Shown here in pieces: positions 34,993 to 47,520 of a DNA stretch of 64,000 bases (positions are counted from its first letter, which is position 1; each line of letters begins with the position of its first letter). Source of the stretch: Corynebacterium xerosis NBRC 16721 = ATCC 373 (GTDB taxonomy: Bacteria > Actinomycetota > Actinomycetes > Mycobacteriales > Mycobacteriaceae); assembly GCF_001552415.1 (NCBI RefSeq), contig NZ_BCRD01000008.1, positions 1-64,000 on the forward strand, in the 5' to 3' direction. The position numbers were made by a program, and so were the translations under genes. The notes under the pieces were generated by a model. The model made no database searches, had not been told where the DNA came from, and saw only the letters and a program-made list of their open reading frames with translations.

Positions 34993-35925
34993 CTACGGCT
35001 TGGGACGCTCGCCGAAGATCGCGCGGCCGACGCGGACGGTGGTCGCACCTTCGGCGATGGCGAGCTCGAAGTCGCCGGACATGCCCATCGACAGCTCGTC
35101 GAGGGTGACGCCGTCGGGCACGTTCGGCGCGAGGCCGTCGCGAAGCTCCCGGAGATCGGCGAAGCAGCGCCGCACGTCGGCGTCCCCGTCGGGGGAGGAC
35201 GGGTCGGCGATCATGGCCATGGTCATGAAGCCGCGCAGGCGCAGGTTCGGATAGGGGCCGTCGGGGCCGAACTGTTCGACGAACGCGGCGATCTCGGACG
35301 GAGCGATGCCCGCCTTCTGCGGCTCGTTGGAAGTGTTGACCTGGATGAGCACGTCGAGGGTGCGGCCGAGGTTCCCGGCGTCGCCGTCGCCGCCGCTGCT
35401 GCCGCTGCCGTTGCCGCTGCCGGTCCGGCTTGCGCTGCCATCGGCCAGCCTGCGCTGCAGTGCGGCGGCGACCTTCGGGCGGTCCAGCGCCTGGAACTCG
35501 TCGGCGAAGGCGGCGAGCTGGCCGGCCTTGTTCGTCTGCAGCGGGCCGATGACGGCCCAGCGGGGAAGGGGGGCCACGGCGGGAGAATCGGCTGCGGCGC
35601 CATTGCCGGCGGCGGCAGTGGCGGCAGCGGCGGCGAAGAACTCGGCCTTCGCGGCGGCCTCCTGCACGCGGTTTTCCGCCAGCGTCAGGCACCCGGCGTC
35701 GCGCAGCGCGGGCCAGTCGGCCAACACGGCGTCGGCGGGCACGGTCTTGCTCACCGGCAGCAGGCGGATCTCGGCGGGGTCGCGGCCGGCGGCGCGGGCG
35801 GCGTCGTCGATGCGCGCCCGGATCGCGTCATGGCGGGCGGTGACCACCGCGGGATCGGCGGGAACCGAGGCGCCGGCGGGGGAGGGGCTCGCGGGCACGG
35901 GCCCGGTGGACTCGTTGTGCTCCAT
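34993..35925 (-). CDS. YggS-family pyridoxal-phosphate homeostasis protein
   Basis: 310 residues, TIM-barrel PLP protein of the PLPBP group. The PLP lysine lies in LLPVSKTVPADAV, then LAENRVQEAAAKAEF, WAVIGPLQTNKAG, LIQVNTSNEPQKAGI, FMTMAMIA, LSMGMSGDFELAIAEGATTVRVGRAIFG. Two low-complexity inserts (Ala-rich near 88-105, Gly/Ser-rich near 150-165) are unusual for this compact protein. Start ATG 35925; GTG codons upstream at 35931 and 35934 are possible. It normally sits near sepF/ftsZ; here it does not. Confidence 0.9.
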   Translation of the reverse strand: MEHNESTGPVPASPSPAGASVPADPAVVTARHDAIRARIDDAARAAGRDPAEIRLLPVSKTVPADAVLADWPALRDAGCLTLAENRVQEAAAKAEFFAAAAATAAAGNGAAADSPAVAPLPRWAVIGPLQTNKAGQLAAFADEFQALDRPKVAAALQRRLADGSASRTGSGNGSGSSGGDGDAGNLGRTLDVLIQVNTSNEPQKAGIAPSEIAAFVEQFGPDGPYPNLRLRGFMTMAMIADPSSPDGDADVRRCFADLRELRDGLAPNVPDGVTLDELSMGMSGDFELAIAEGATTVRVGRAIFGERPKP

Positions 35926-35984
35926 GGGCACCACGCTACCGCCGCGGCCCCGGCGCGATCCGGGGCGTGCGGTAGGTTCGATTC

Positions 35985-37181
35985 ATGCTCCAGGATCGAC
36001 TGATCGCGCTGCCCGCCCGGTGGCGCCGTCTCGTGGCAATCATCGGCGGGGTCTTCGCCCTCGCCGTCATCGGCTTCCACATGTACCGGGCGGCAACGTA
36101 TTACATGATGGACGTCGAGGTGTTCCAGGACGCCGGGTGGGCAATGCGCCGCGGCCAGGACCTCTACTCCGAGGATTTCCCCACCCGCTCCGGGTACCGC
36201 TTCATCTACCCGCCGTTCGCGGCCCTGCTGTTCTATCCGCTGACGTGGGCGGGGCCGGTGACGCTGCAGATCATCTGGACCGCCGGCACCATCGCGGCGG
36301 TGTGGGCGATGATGTGGATGATCTCCAAGCGGTTGCGCATCCCCGCGCCGGCGCTGGTCGCCTTCCTGCTGCTGGGCCCGGCGCTGTTGCTGGACCCGTT
36401 GTCGGAGAACATCAACTTCGGCCAGATCAACGTCTTCCTCGCGCTGCTGGTCATCGCCGACGTGCTGGGCTTTTTCCCCAAGAAGCTGCGCGGCCTGGGC
36501 ATCGGACTCGCGGCGGGCATCAAGATCACCCCGGCCGCCTACGCCCTGGTGTTCCTGGTGCGCAAGGACTACCGGGCGGTGCTCACCAGCTTCCTGTGGT
36601 TCCTGGTCACCGCCGCCATCGGGCTGGCGTTGCGTTTCGACGAGTCGATCTACTTCTGGACCGACGAATTCTTCGAGGGCAACCGCGGCGGCGCCCCGAC
36701 CTACGAGGCCAACCAGGCCCTGTCCGGCCTGCTGGCGCGGGCGACGATCCAGGACCCGGCACTCAACATCCTGGTCATGGCGGCGTTCGTCGTCGGCGCG
36801 ATCCTGGCCGGCGTCGCCGCGTACCGCTTCGAACAGCGCGGCATGCGCGTGGCCTCCGTGGCGGTCATCGCGCTGGCGGTGTGCTTCGTCGGCCCGTACA
36901 CGGTCAGCCACCACTGGTCGATCATGATGGTGTTCCTGCCGCTGATCTTCACGCTGCGCCACCCGTGGCACGTCGGCGTCGCAGTGCTGTTCTTCGTGGC
37001 TCACTTCCTCGCCCCCTACGGCACTTTCCCGGGCAATCCATGGGGCTACGCCCTCAACCCGGCCGAATGGGCGTGGGGCAATCTGCAGGGGATCATGGGC
37101 GCCGTCGCCTTCGCCACGCTCATCACGTGCGCGTTCCGGCATCTCCACGACAGGGACCGGTTGGAACCGGCCCGGAGTTAA
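35985..37181 (+). CDS. GT-C family mannosyltransferase-like membrane protein (GT87/DUF2029)
   Basis: 398 residues with about ten membrane helices. The first extracytoplasmic loop carries the acidic motif MMDVEVFQDAGW, and then DLYSEDFPTRSGYRFIYPPFAALL, typical of polyprenyl-phosphomannose-dependent alpha-mannosyltransferases of mycolate actinobacteria (lipoglycan/arabinomannan synthesis). ATG 35985 is the only strong start. It is monocistronic and transcribed towards the riboswitch. Confidence 0.87.
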   Translation: MLQDRLIALPARWRRLVAIIGGVFALAVIGFHMYRAATYYMMDVEVFQDAGWAMRRGQDLYSEDFPTRSGYRFIYPPFAALLFYPLTWAGPVTLQIIWTAGTIAAVWAMMWMISKRLRIPAPALVAFLLLGPALLLDPLSENINFGQINVFLALLVIADVLGFFPKKLRGLGIGLAAGIKITPAAYALVFLVRKDYRAVLTSFLWFLVTAAIGLALRFDESIYFWTDEFFEGNRGGAPTYEANQALSGLLARATIQDPALNILVMAAFVVGAILAGVAAYRFEQRGMRVASVAVIALAVCFVGPYTVSHHWSIMMVFLPLIFTLRHPWHVGVAVLFFVAHFLAPYGTFPGNPWGYALNPAEWAWGNLQGIMGAVAFATLITCAFRHLHDRDRLEPARS

Positions 37182-37227
37182 ACGGGATTTAACAATCGAA
37201 ACTCCGGGACGGGCGGTGTGACGTGGG

Positions 37228-37233
37228 TAATGT
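37228..37233 (+). promoter_or_regulatory. Possible -10 box for the gcvPTH leader
   Basis: TAATGT in a lower-GC patch about 70 bases before the first aptamer. No matching -35 is convincing. Confidence 0.35.
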
Positions 37234-37299
37234 CGAGAGGGCACCACAGGCGGCGGCCCCCGGGCCGGCGCGCACCACAACCGCATAGCCGCCAGCAGC

Positions 37300-37555
37300 T
37301 GAGGCGGGAGAGGCCGGAGCGAACGCCCGGCCGCCGTAGGGGCAATTCCTCCCCGGGACACTCTCAGGCGCCAGCACCGTCACAGCGAGGCACCTCTGGA
37401 AAGAGTCGCGCGCACTCGTCTGCGCCGCGACCGCCGCAGGAGAAACCCGGCAGCGCTCGAACTGCAACGCAGCACCGCAATTCAGCGCGATGCAACGCAC
37501 TGCAGCGCGTGCCGGACAAAGCTCTCGGGCACATCGACAGAGCGGGGAGGGCCCC
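37300..37555 (+). ncRNA. Glycine riboswitch (gcvT motif), probably tandem
   Basis: First aptamer about 37302-37406: GGGAGAG, then GCCGTAGGGGCAA (37333-37345), ACTCTCAGGC (37360-37369), ACAGCGAGG, and CTCTGGAAAGAG, in the order of the glycine aptamer. A second aptamer about 37437-37550 is diverged: GGAGAAACC at the start and GCTCTCGGGCA...GACAGAGCGGGGAGG at the end, without a canonical central GCCGAAGGRGCAA block. A stem (37586-37593 with 37617-37624) lies just upstream of the gcvP ribosome site. No T-run follows, so control is probably at translation initiation or by Rho. The location before gcvP fits known glycine riboswitches. Confidence 0.85.
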
Positions 37556-37642
37556 GGTGATCCGGCGCGCCCTCGACCATGATCGCGGGGCGGCGGAGAT
37601 CGGGGCGATCCGACCCCCGCCCCGTCACGGAAAGACCATCGC

Positions 37643-40763
<3,121 letters not shown>

Positions 40764-40771
<8 letters not shown>

Positions 40772-42254
40772 CGTGATCCCCCTGCGCCCCGGCGATGGGC
40801 CTTTGCGCCCGGACGGCGACGCCACGGGCCCGGCCGGCGCTGGAGCCGGCGCCGCCGGCCCGGACGGTGGCCCCGCCGGTACGTCTGGCCCGAAGACGAC
40901 CGCGCTGCATGACCTGCACACCGAGCTCGGTGCCCGCTTCACCGACTTCGGCGGCTGGGACATGCCGCTGCGCTACGGCAAGGAGCTGGAGGAGCACCGC
41001 GCGGTGCGCGAGTCCGCCGGCGTCTTCGACCTGTCGCACATGGGCGAGGTCCGCGTGACCGGCCGGTGGGCCGCCGCCCTCCTGGACCACGCCCTGATCT
41101 CGAACATCTCCGCGGTGCCGGTGGGCAAGGCGAAGTACTCGATGATCTGCGCAGAGGACGGCGGCATCATCGACGACCTCATCGTCTACCGGATCGGCGA
41201 GGAGGAGTTCCTGGTCGTGCCCAATGCCGGCAACGCCCCGGCCGTCGTCGACGAGCTGCAGAAGCGCCGGAAGGACAAGGGCTTCGGAGGATACGACTGC
41301 GAGGTGTTCGACGAGACCGCCATGACCTCGCTCATCGCGGTCCAGGGCCCGCGCGCGGAGGAGATCGTCTCCGCCGTCGTGCTGCCCATCATCGGGATGG
41401 ACACCGAGGCCGAACTGGCGGGCGAAGTGCCCACCGTCGCGGGCCTCGGCTATTACGCGGCGATGCTCGGCGTGATCCGCCCCGGGTCGACCGGGGATGC
41501 CGCCGCCGATGGCGCCGCCCACGGCGTCTCCGCCGCCACGATCAGGGACGGCGCGGCCCACATGGACGGCGACATCAACGTCATGCTCGCCCGCACGGGC
41601 TACACCGGCGAGGACGGTTTCGAGATCTTCGTCCCCAACGGCGACGCCCGCGCCACATGGGACGCCGTCATGGCGGCGGCCGATCGGCTCGGCGGCGGCG
41701 ATGGTGGTGGCGACGGCAACGGCGGTGACGGCGGCGGTGGTGACGACGGCGACGGCGGTGGCCCCGTCGCCGTGCCCTGCGGCCTGGCCTGCCGCGACAC
41801 GCTGCGTCTGGAGGCGGGCATGCCGCTGTACGGCAACGAACTGTCCCGCGACGTCACTCCCGTCGACGCGGGCCTGGGCGTCCTCGCCGCCACGAAATCC
41901 AAGGATGCCTTCGTCGGCCGCGACGCCATCGTCGCAGCCAAGGAGTCCGGCCCCGCGAAGGTGCTGGTCGGGTTGGTCGGGGAGGGCAAGCGCGCCGCCC
42001 GCTCCGGGTATCCGCTTCTCGACGCCGACGGCAACCCCATCGGCGAAGTCACCTCCGGTGCGCTGTCGCCGACGCTCGGCCACCCCATCGCCCTGGCTTA
42101 CGTCGACGCCAACGCCGGCATCGCCGCGGGGCTGCTGACCGGAGACGACCCCGCCAAGCCCACGCCCATCGAGGGAGCGGGCGTGACCGTGGACATCCGG
42201 GGCAAGGCGTTGCCGTACGCCGTCGTCAAGCTCCCGTTCTACAAGCGCACGTAA
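40764..42254 (+). CDS. gcvT: Glycine cleavage T protein (aminomethyltransferase)
   Basis: 496 residues, longer than the usual 365-380. It transfers the one-carbon unit from GcvH to tetrahydrofolate. Residues 1-48 are a low-complexity extension; the conserved core begins at TALHDLHTELGARFTDFGGWDMPLRYG. Two in-frame inserts break the core: around residues 245-262 (Ala/Asp-rich) and 309-333 (Gly/Asp repeats from a GGC/GAC/GGT run, about 41690-41763). CRDTLRLEAGMPLYGNE and PFYKRT at the end are conserved. ATG 40764 lies within the gcvP end, preceded by AAGGAG. Confidence 0.93.
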
Positions 42255-42351
42255 CCGCCCGCGGCCGCCCGGGAAAACCGGGCGCGACCGGCGCCCATCC
42301 GCCACAATCGAAGAAACGCCCCGCCGGGGCCGAAGACCAGGAGGAACCACC

Positions 42352-42738
42352 ATGGCCAGCCTGCCCACCGACTACCTGTACTCCGCCGAACACGAGTGGG
42401 TGAACTCCACCGACGTGAAGCCCGGCGACGTGGTGCGCGTCGGCATCACCCAGTACGCCGCCGACCAGCTCGGCGAGATCGTCTACGTCGAACTGCCCGA
42501 GGTCGGCACCGAAGCCGAAGCCGGCGAGCCGTGCGGCGAGGTCGAGTCCACCAAGTCCGTGTCCGACATCTACGCGCCCGTGTCCGGCGAGGTCGTGGCG
42601 GTCAACGAGGACCTCGAGGACTCGGCGGCCGTCATCAACGACGACCCCTACGGCGAGGGCTGGATCTACGAGGTCCGCGTCACCGAGGCCGGCCCGCTCA
42701 TGGACGCCGAGGCGTACGCCGCCGAAAACGACGACTAG
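42352..42738 (+). CDS. gcvH: Glycine cleavage H protein
   Basis: 128-residue lipoyl carrier. The lipoylation site K68 lies in EVESTKSVSDIYAPVSGEV. The start ATG 42352 has AGGAGG upstream. It completes P-T-H; the shared L protein (lpd) and lipoyl-attachment genes are not in this window. Confidence 0.96.
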   Translation: MASLPTDYLYSAEHEWVNSTDVKPGDVVRVGITQYAADQLGEIVYVELPEVGTEAEAGEPCGEVESTKSVSDIYAPVSGEVVAVNEDLEDSAAVINDDPYGEGWIYEVRVTEAGPLMDAEAYAAENDD

Positions 42739-42819
42739 CAGTACGGCCGGGGTCGATGCGGGATCGGCGCCGGCCACGTGACCGCTTCCCGGCGGCGCTG
42801 GACCGGGCCCGGGCCCGCG

Positions 42820-45516
42820 CTATTTCCGCCGGTTCGTCCGCTTCGTCGCCTGTGCGGTCCACGGGTCCTCGGGCCACGGGTGCTTGGGGTAGCGTCCCCG
42901 CATCTCTGCCCTGACCTGCGCGTACGGGCCATCCCAGAAGCTGCGGAGGTCCTGCGTCACCGCCAGAGGGCGGTCGGCCGGCGACAGCAGCTGCAGCTGC
43001 ACGGGGACGCGGCCGTCGACCAGCGCCGGGGTGTCCGCCAGCCCGAAGCACTCCTGCAGCTTCGCGGCGAGGACCGGCGGCGCGGTCGCCCCGGCTTCCG
43101 GGTAGTCGACGCGGATGCGTGATCCGCTGGGCACTTCCAGGCGCTCCGGGACGAGTTCGTCCAGCCGCGCCGCTTCCGGCCACGGCAGCAGCCCGCGCAG
43201 TTGATCGACGCCGATCGGCCTCGGCGTGGGTTCCGCCATGACGGCCCCGAGCAGTTCCTCGGCCCGTGCGGTCAAGCCCGCGTCGCTCACATCCGGCCAA
43301 GGAGAACCAATTTCACGGTGAAGGAGGGCGAGGCGGCGTCGTAAAGCATCCGCCTCCGCGCTGAACCCGACGTGCGTCCGCAGGGCCCCCGCATCGCCCG
43401 CGAACAATTCGCGCCACGCCCGCCGGCACTGCTCCGCGCCAGGCTTGAGCGGGTGGGCGGCCAGCTCGATCGCGCCGAGCAGTTCCCGGCGCCGGGCGGT
43501 GACCTTCGGCTTCGCGTCGGCATTGGGCTTTGCGACGCCCACGTCCACCACCTCGCCGGCCAGACTCGATGCCGCCCAGCACGCCAATTCCCGGGACGCC
43601 GGCGCGGCCGCCCGGATGACGGCGCCCGCCCGGCCCGCGAGGCGGCCACCGGCGCGGCCGACGTCGGTGACGGCCAGCCAATCGTGGCCGCGCAACTCCG
43701 GTGGGGCCGACGCCGCGGTGCCGCCGGTGAAGAGGTACTCGTCGGAATCGGGGGAGCGTCGCCGGGCGATCCGATCCGGCCACGCCAGCGCCGCCACCAG
43801 CGCAATCGCGTCGGCCTTCGTGCGCGCGGGCACGGAATCGGGCAGCGGGGCCATGGTCCGGGAGATGTCGGCGACGGCCGGGGCATGCTCGTCGGCCAGG
43901 CGCTTCAGGCGGGAGGCGTCGGCCCCGGAACGGTTGGCGGGGTGGCCGCCGCGGCTGTCGCGGCCGCCGCCGTCATTCCCGCGGCCGCCATCGCGGCCAT
44001 GGCCGGAGGAGCGGGTGAGGTCGCCGCGGGGGGAATCGTCGAGAAGCGACACCGCCTCGGCGGCGCGGGCGGCACCGAGCACCGCCGTTCCCGCCAGCAG
44101 GGCGCGGCCCAGGCGCGGATCGACGGGCAGCTCGGCAAGGACCTTGCCCAGGTCGGTGATGCGGGCGGCGGGCTCCACCTCGATCGCCCCGAGCGCGGCC
44201 AGCGTCGCGTGGGCGTCGGCGACGTGGCGGGGCGGGGGAGCGTCGGGAAGTGGCAGGCCGACGGCACCGGGCGTGCCCCATGCCGCGACGTCGAGCATGG
44301 CGCGGGTCAGATCGGCGACGGCGATCTCCGGGGCGGGCCAGGCGTCGAGGCCCGCCCACTCCGATTCGCCGATGCAGCGCACGGCCAGGCCGGGGCCGAG
44401 GCGGGCGGCGCGGCCCGCGCGCTGTTCGGCCGATGACCGCGCGCACGACGTCGTGACCAGACCCGACATCCCGCGGGCCACATCCAGCCGCGGACCCCGC
44501 GACAGGCAGGCGTCGACGACGGCGCGCACGCCCGGCACGGTCAACGACGACTCCGCGATGGCGGTGGAGACGATGATGCGCCGCGGCCCCTCCGGCGAGC
44601 CGCCGCGGATGACGCGGTCCTGCTCATCGCCGCGCAACTGGCCGTGGAGGGCGAGGATCTCGACGCCGCGCGCCCCCGAACCGGTCGAGGACGCGAGGTC
44701 CATCCGTTCCAGCGCGCCGATGACGTGCTCGACTTCGCGCACGCCGGGGACGAAGACCAGCACGTCGCCGTCGCCCGGCGCATCACGGAGGGCATCGGCC
44801 GCTTGCCGGGCCACGTGGTCCAGGAACGGCCAGGTCACGCCGCGATGGTCCAGCCGGGCCACCGTCGGCGGCGCCCATCGCACCTCCAGCGGGTGCAGCA
44901 CCGAATCCGCCGCGACGATGGGCGCCGGCGCGCCGGGCGACGCCAGCAGCCCGGCGAAGCGCGGCGCATCCACGGTCGCGGACATTGCCACGAGCGTCAT
45001 GTCGTCGCGAAGCTCCCGCAGGTCGCGCAGCATGCCGAGCAGGATGTCGGAATCGAGATTGCGCTCGTGCACCTCGTCGAGGATGACGGCCGAAACGCCG
45101 GGCAGGTCGCCGTCGCGAAGCAAACGACGCGTGATCACGCCGGGAGTGGCGAATTCCACCGATGTTTCCCGTGAAACCCTGCGGTCGCCGCGAACCGTGT
45201 ACCCGACCGCGCCGCCGAGCTCGACGCCGGCCAACTCCGCCAGCCGACGCGCCGCCGCACGCACCGCGACCCGCCGCGGCGCCGTGACGATCACCCGCCC
45301 CGGCCGCGTCCCCTCCGCCCGCGCGCGCTCGGCGACGACGTTGGCCACCACCGGCGGCACCACCGTCGTCTTGCCCGTGCCCGGCGGCGCCTGCACCACC
45401 GCGACCAGGCCCTCGAGCGCCCGGGCGAGTTCGTCGGCGGACGCGGTGAACGGCAGACCCGCGCCGATGGCGGGGACGTCGAACACGGGGGATCCCGTCG
45501 AAGGCTGGCCGGTCAT
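42820..45516 (-). CDS. hrpB: ATP-dependent helicase HrpB (DEAH-box)
   Basis: 898-residue DExH RNA helicase. Walker A APPGTGKTTVVPP, motif II LDEVHERN, SAT motif VAMSATVDAPRF, motif VI SSAEQRAGRAARLGPGL, followed by the ratchet and the HrpB-specific C-terminal domain. An Arg/Gly/Asp-rich insert interrupts around residues 495-525. ATG 45516 is chosen; ATG 45528 is four codons upstream. Role in RNA metabolism is not well defined. Four dispersed words fall within (43338, 43527, 45004, 45112). Confidence 0.93.
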   Translation of the reverse strand: MTGQPSTGSPVFDVPAIGAGLPFTASADELARALEGLVAVVQAPPGTGKTTVVPPVVANVVAERARAEGTRPGRVIVTAPRRVAVRAAARRLAELAGVELGGAVGYTVRGDRRVSRETSVEFATPGVITRRLLRDGDLPGVSAVILDEVHERNLDSDILLGMLRDLRELRDDMTLVAMSATVDAPRFAGLLASPGAPAPIVAADSVLHPLEVRWAPPTVARLDHRGVTWPFLDHVARQAADALRDAPGDGDVLVFVPGVREVEHVIGALERMDLASSTGSGARGVEILALHGQLRGDEQDRVIRGGSPEGPRRIIVSTAIAESSLTVPGVRAVVDACLSRGPRLDVARGMSGLVTTSCARSSAEQRAGRAARLGPGLAVRCIGESEWAGLDAWPAPEIAVADLTRAMLDVAAWGTPGAVGLPLPDAPPPRHVADAHATLAALGAIEVEPAARITDLGKVLAELPVDPRLGRALLAGTAVLGAARAAEAVSLLDDSPRGDLTRSSGHGRDGGRGNDGGGRDSRGGHPANRSGADASRLKRLADEHAPAVADISRTMAPLPDSVPARTKADAIALVAALAWPDRIARRRSPDSDEYLFTGGTAASAPPELRGHDWLAVTDVGRAGGRLAGRAGAVIRAAAPASRELACWAASSLAGEVVDVGVAKPNADAKPKVTARRRELLGAIELAAHPLKPGAEQCRRAWRELFAGDAGALRTHVGFSAEADALRRRLALLHREIGSPWPDVSDAGLTARAEELLGAVMAEPTPRPIGVDQLRGLLPWPEAARLDELVPERLEVPSGSRIRVDYPEAGATAPPVLAAKLQECFGLADTPALVDGRVPVQLQLLSPADRPLAVTQDLRSFWDGPYAQVRAEMRGRYPKHPWPEDPWTAQATKRTNRRK

Positions 45517-45670
45517 GGCGTCCAGCATGCCAGCCCGGCCCGCGCCCGGTCCCACGCGCCGGCCCGCGCCCGGTGGCCCACCGGCCCCCGCATCGGGTGA
45601 CCCACCGGCCCCCCGCATCGGGGTCGCAGCCGGGCATGTCGTTCACCGGCAAACGTAGTATCGGAGGGCG

Positions 45671-46471
45671 ATGGACATCATCGACTGTCACTTCCACATC
45701 ATCGGGGCGCGCGACCTGCAGCCGGACAAGGCATTCGCGCCGCCCCCGTTCACCGTGGACCGGTACCTGCAGCTGACCGACCGCATGGCCGACGTCGACC
45801 GTTGGTCGCGCGTGGTCGGAGGCGTCGTCGTCGGCGGATCGTCGCAAACCCGCGAGGAAACGCTGGTCGAGGCGCTGGAGGAACTCGAGCTGGAGGCCCG
45901 CTCGCGCGGTTTCGCCCGCGAGGAGGGGCGCAACTTCGTCGGCGTCATCACCGGCACGACGGATCTCGGCGCGGACCGCGTGCTGGAGCTCGACGCCAAG
46001 GGCATCCGCGGCATCCGCTTCAACCTGTTCAAGGGTCAGGAGATCGCCGTCGGTGACCTGGAGAACCTCGCCCGCAAGGTCCACGACCTCGCCGGGTGGA
46101 CCACCGAGGTGTACTTCGACGTCTCCTCCCGTCCCGAGGTCGCCGAACTGCTGCCCGAACTGCCGGCGGTGGCCATCGACCACCTGGGCATGTCGGAGCA
46201 GGGCATCGACCGGGTGGCGGAACTGGCCGCGGAGGGCGTGCGCGTGAAGGCCACGGGCTTCGGCCGCCTCGATTTCCCCGTCGCCGACGCCCTCGAGCGC
46301 ATCCACGCCGCGAACCCGCGGGCGCTGATGTTCGGCACCGACCTGCCGGGCACCCATGCGGCGCGGCGCTTCGACCGCAGCGACGTCGACGTCATCCTCG
46401 ACGTCCTCGGCGAATGGGAGATGCCCCGCGTCATGCGCGACAACGCGCTGGCGTTCCACAAGTTCGACTGA
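45671..46471 (+). CDS. Amidohydrolase-family (TIM-barrel) metal hydrolase
   Basis: 266 residues. The metal motif IIDCHFHII at the start, GIRFNLFKG, AIDHLGMS and FGTDLPGTHAARRF fit the amidohydrolase-2 / pyrone-dicarboxylate-lactonase-like group. The substrate cannot be told. Start ATG 45671. It may be co-transcribed with the downstream CDF gene (67-base gap). The upstream spacer contains a 24-base imperfect direct repeat (45577-45623). Confidence 0.85.
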   Translation: MDIIDCHFHIIGARDLQPDKAFAPPPFTVDRYLQLTDRMADVDRWSRVVGGVVVGGSSQTREETLVEALEELELEARSRGFAREEGRNFVGVITGTTDLGADRVLELDAKGIRGIRFNLFKGQEIAVGDLENLARKVHDLAGWTTEVYFDVSSRPEVAELLPELPAVAIDHLGMSEQGIDRVAELAAEGVRVKATGFGRLDFPVADALERIHAANPRALMFGTDLPGTHAARRFDRSDVDVILDVLGEWEMPRVMRDNALAFHKFD

Positions 46472-46538
46472 GCCGGCACCCCGCCGCCCGGCTTGCGCCG
46501 ATGGGCCGGTGCCAATGCGCCGGAGTAAAGTGCCGTCC

Positions 46539-47432
46539 ATGCGTGATTTGAGTCGTTTCGCCTGGTTGTCGGTGGCGGCGGCGATCGTGACGATCGTCAT
46601 GAAGTTCTCCGGCTACCTGGTCACCGGGTCCGTCGGTTTGCTTTCCGACGCCGCCGAATCGCTGGTGAACCTCGTTGCGGCGGTGGTCGCCGTGGTGGTG
46701 CTTAAGGTCATCGCCAAGCCCGCGGACCGCGACCACGAGTTCGGCCATTCCAAGGCCGAGTACTTTTCCGCGGGGCTCGAGGGGGCGATGATCCTCGTCG
46801 CCTCCGGTTTCATCATCGCCGCATCCATCGGGCGGTTGATGAACCCGCAGCCCATCGACCAGATCGGCCTGGGCCTGGTGCTGTCGGTCGCGGCGTCGGT
46901 GGTCAACCTCGTCGTCGCGCTGGTCCTGCTCAAGGCGGGCAAGAAGCACCGGTCCATCACGCTGACCGCCGACGGCAAGCACTTGATGACCGACGTGTGG
47001 ACGTCCGTCGGCGTCGTCGTCGCCGTGTTCCTGGTGTGGATCACGCAGTGGTGGTGGCTGGACCCGGTGATCGCGCTGGTCGTCGCCCTGAACATTCTGT
47101 TCACCGGCTACAAGCTGCTCATGGAGGCCGGCGGCGGCCTGATGGACAAGGCCATGGACGGCCCCGACCGCGCCGACGTCGACCGCATCCTCGGCTCCCA
47201 CTGCGATCCCGCCCGCAACATCGACGTCCACGAGGTGCGCACCCGCGTCTCCGGCCGACAGGAGTTCATCGAGTTCCACCTCCTCGTCCCCGGAAAATGG
47301 TCCATCGAACATGGTCACGACATTCTCCACGCCATGGAAGATGACCTGCGCGACCGCTTTCCCGGCGTGCACATCGCCTCGCATTTGGAGCCCATCGAAG
47401 ACGAGCGCGCCTACGGCGACGTCGACTTGTAG
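46539..47432 (+). CDS. Cation diffusion facilitator (CDF) metal exporter
   Basis: 297 residues with six membrane helices (residues 10-205) and a cytoplasmic domain. Metal-site signatures are LLSDAAESLVNLVAA (helix 2; D-x3-S/E pattern) with HEFGHSKAEYF, and LMTDVWTSVGVVVA (helix 5). The C-terminal domain ends with FHLLVPGKWSIEHGHDILHAMED. It exports Zn, Fe, Mn or similar. A strong terminator follows. Confidence 0.92.
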   Translation: MRDLSRFAWLSVAAAIVTIVMKFSGYLVTGSVGLLSDAAESLVNLVAAVVAVVVLKVIAKPADRDHEFGHSKAEYFSAGLEGAMILVASGFIIAASIGRLMNPQPIDQIGLGLVLSVAASVVNLVVALVLLKAGKKHRSITLTADGKHLMTDVWTSVGVVVAVFLVWITQWWWLDPVIALVVALNILFTGYKLLMEAGGGLMDKAMDGPDRADVDRILGSHCDPARNIDVHEVRTRVSGRQEFIEFHLLVPGKWSIEHGHDILHAMEDDLRDRFPGVHIASHLEPIEDERAYGDVDL

Positions 47433-47484
47433 ATCGCGCAGGTTCCTCGTAGCGGGGTTGGGGCCGGGTTCGTCTGCTCCCATA

Positions 47485-47520
47485 CGCGCCAGACGTTCTC
47501 AAGGCCGTCTGGCGCGTTTT
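47485..47520 (+). terminator. Rho-independent terminator after the CDF gene
   Basis: Perfect eleven-base-pair stem (47485-47495 with 47506-47516), ten-base loop, followed by TTTT. Confidence 0.9.
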
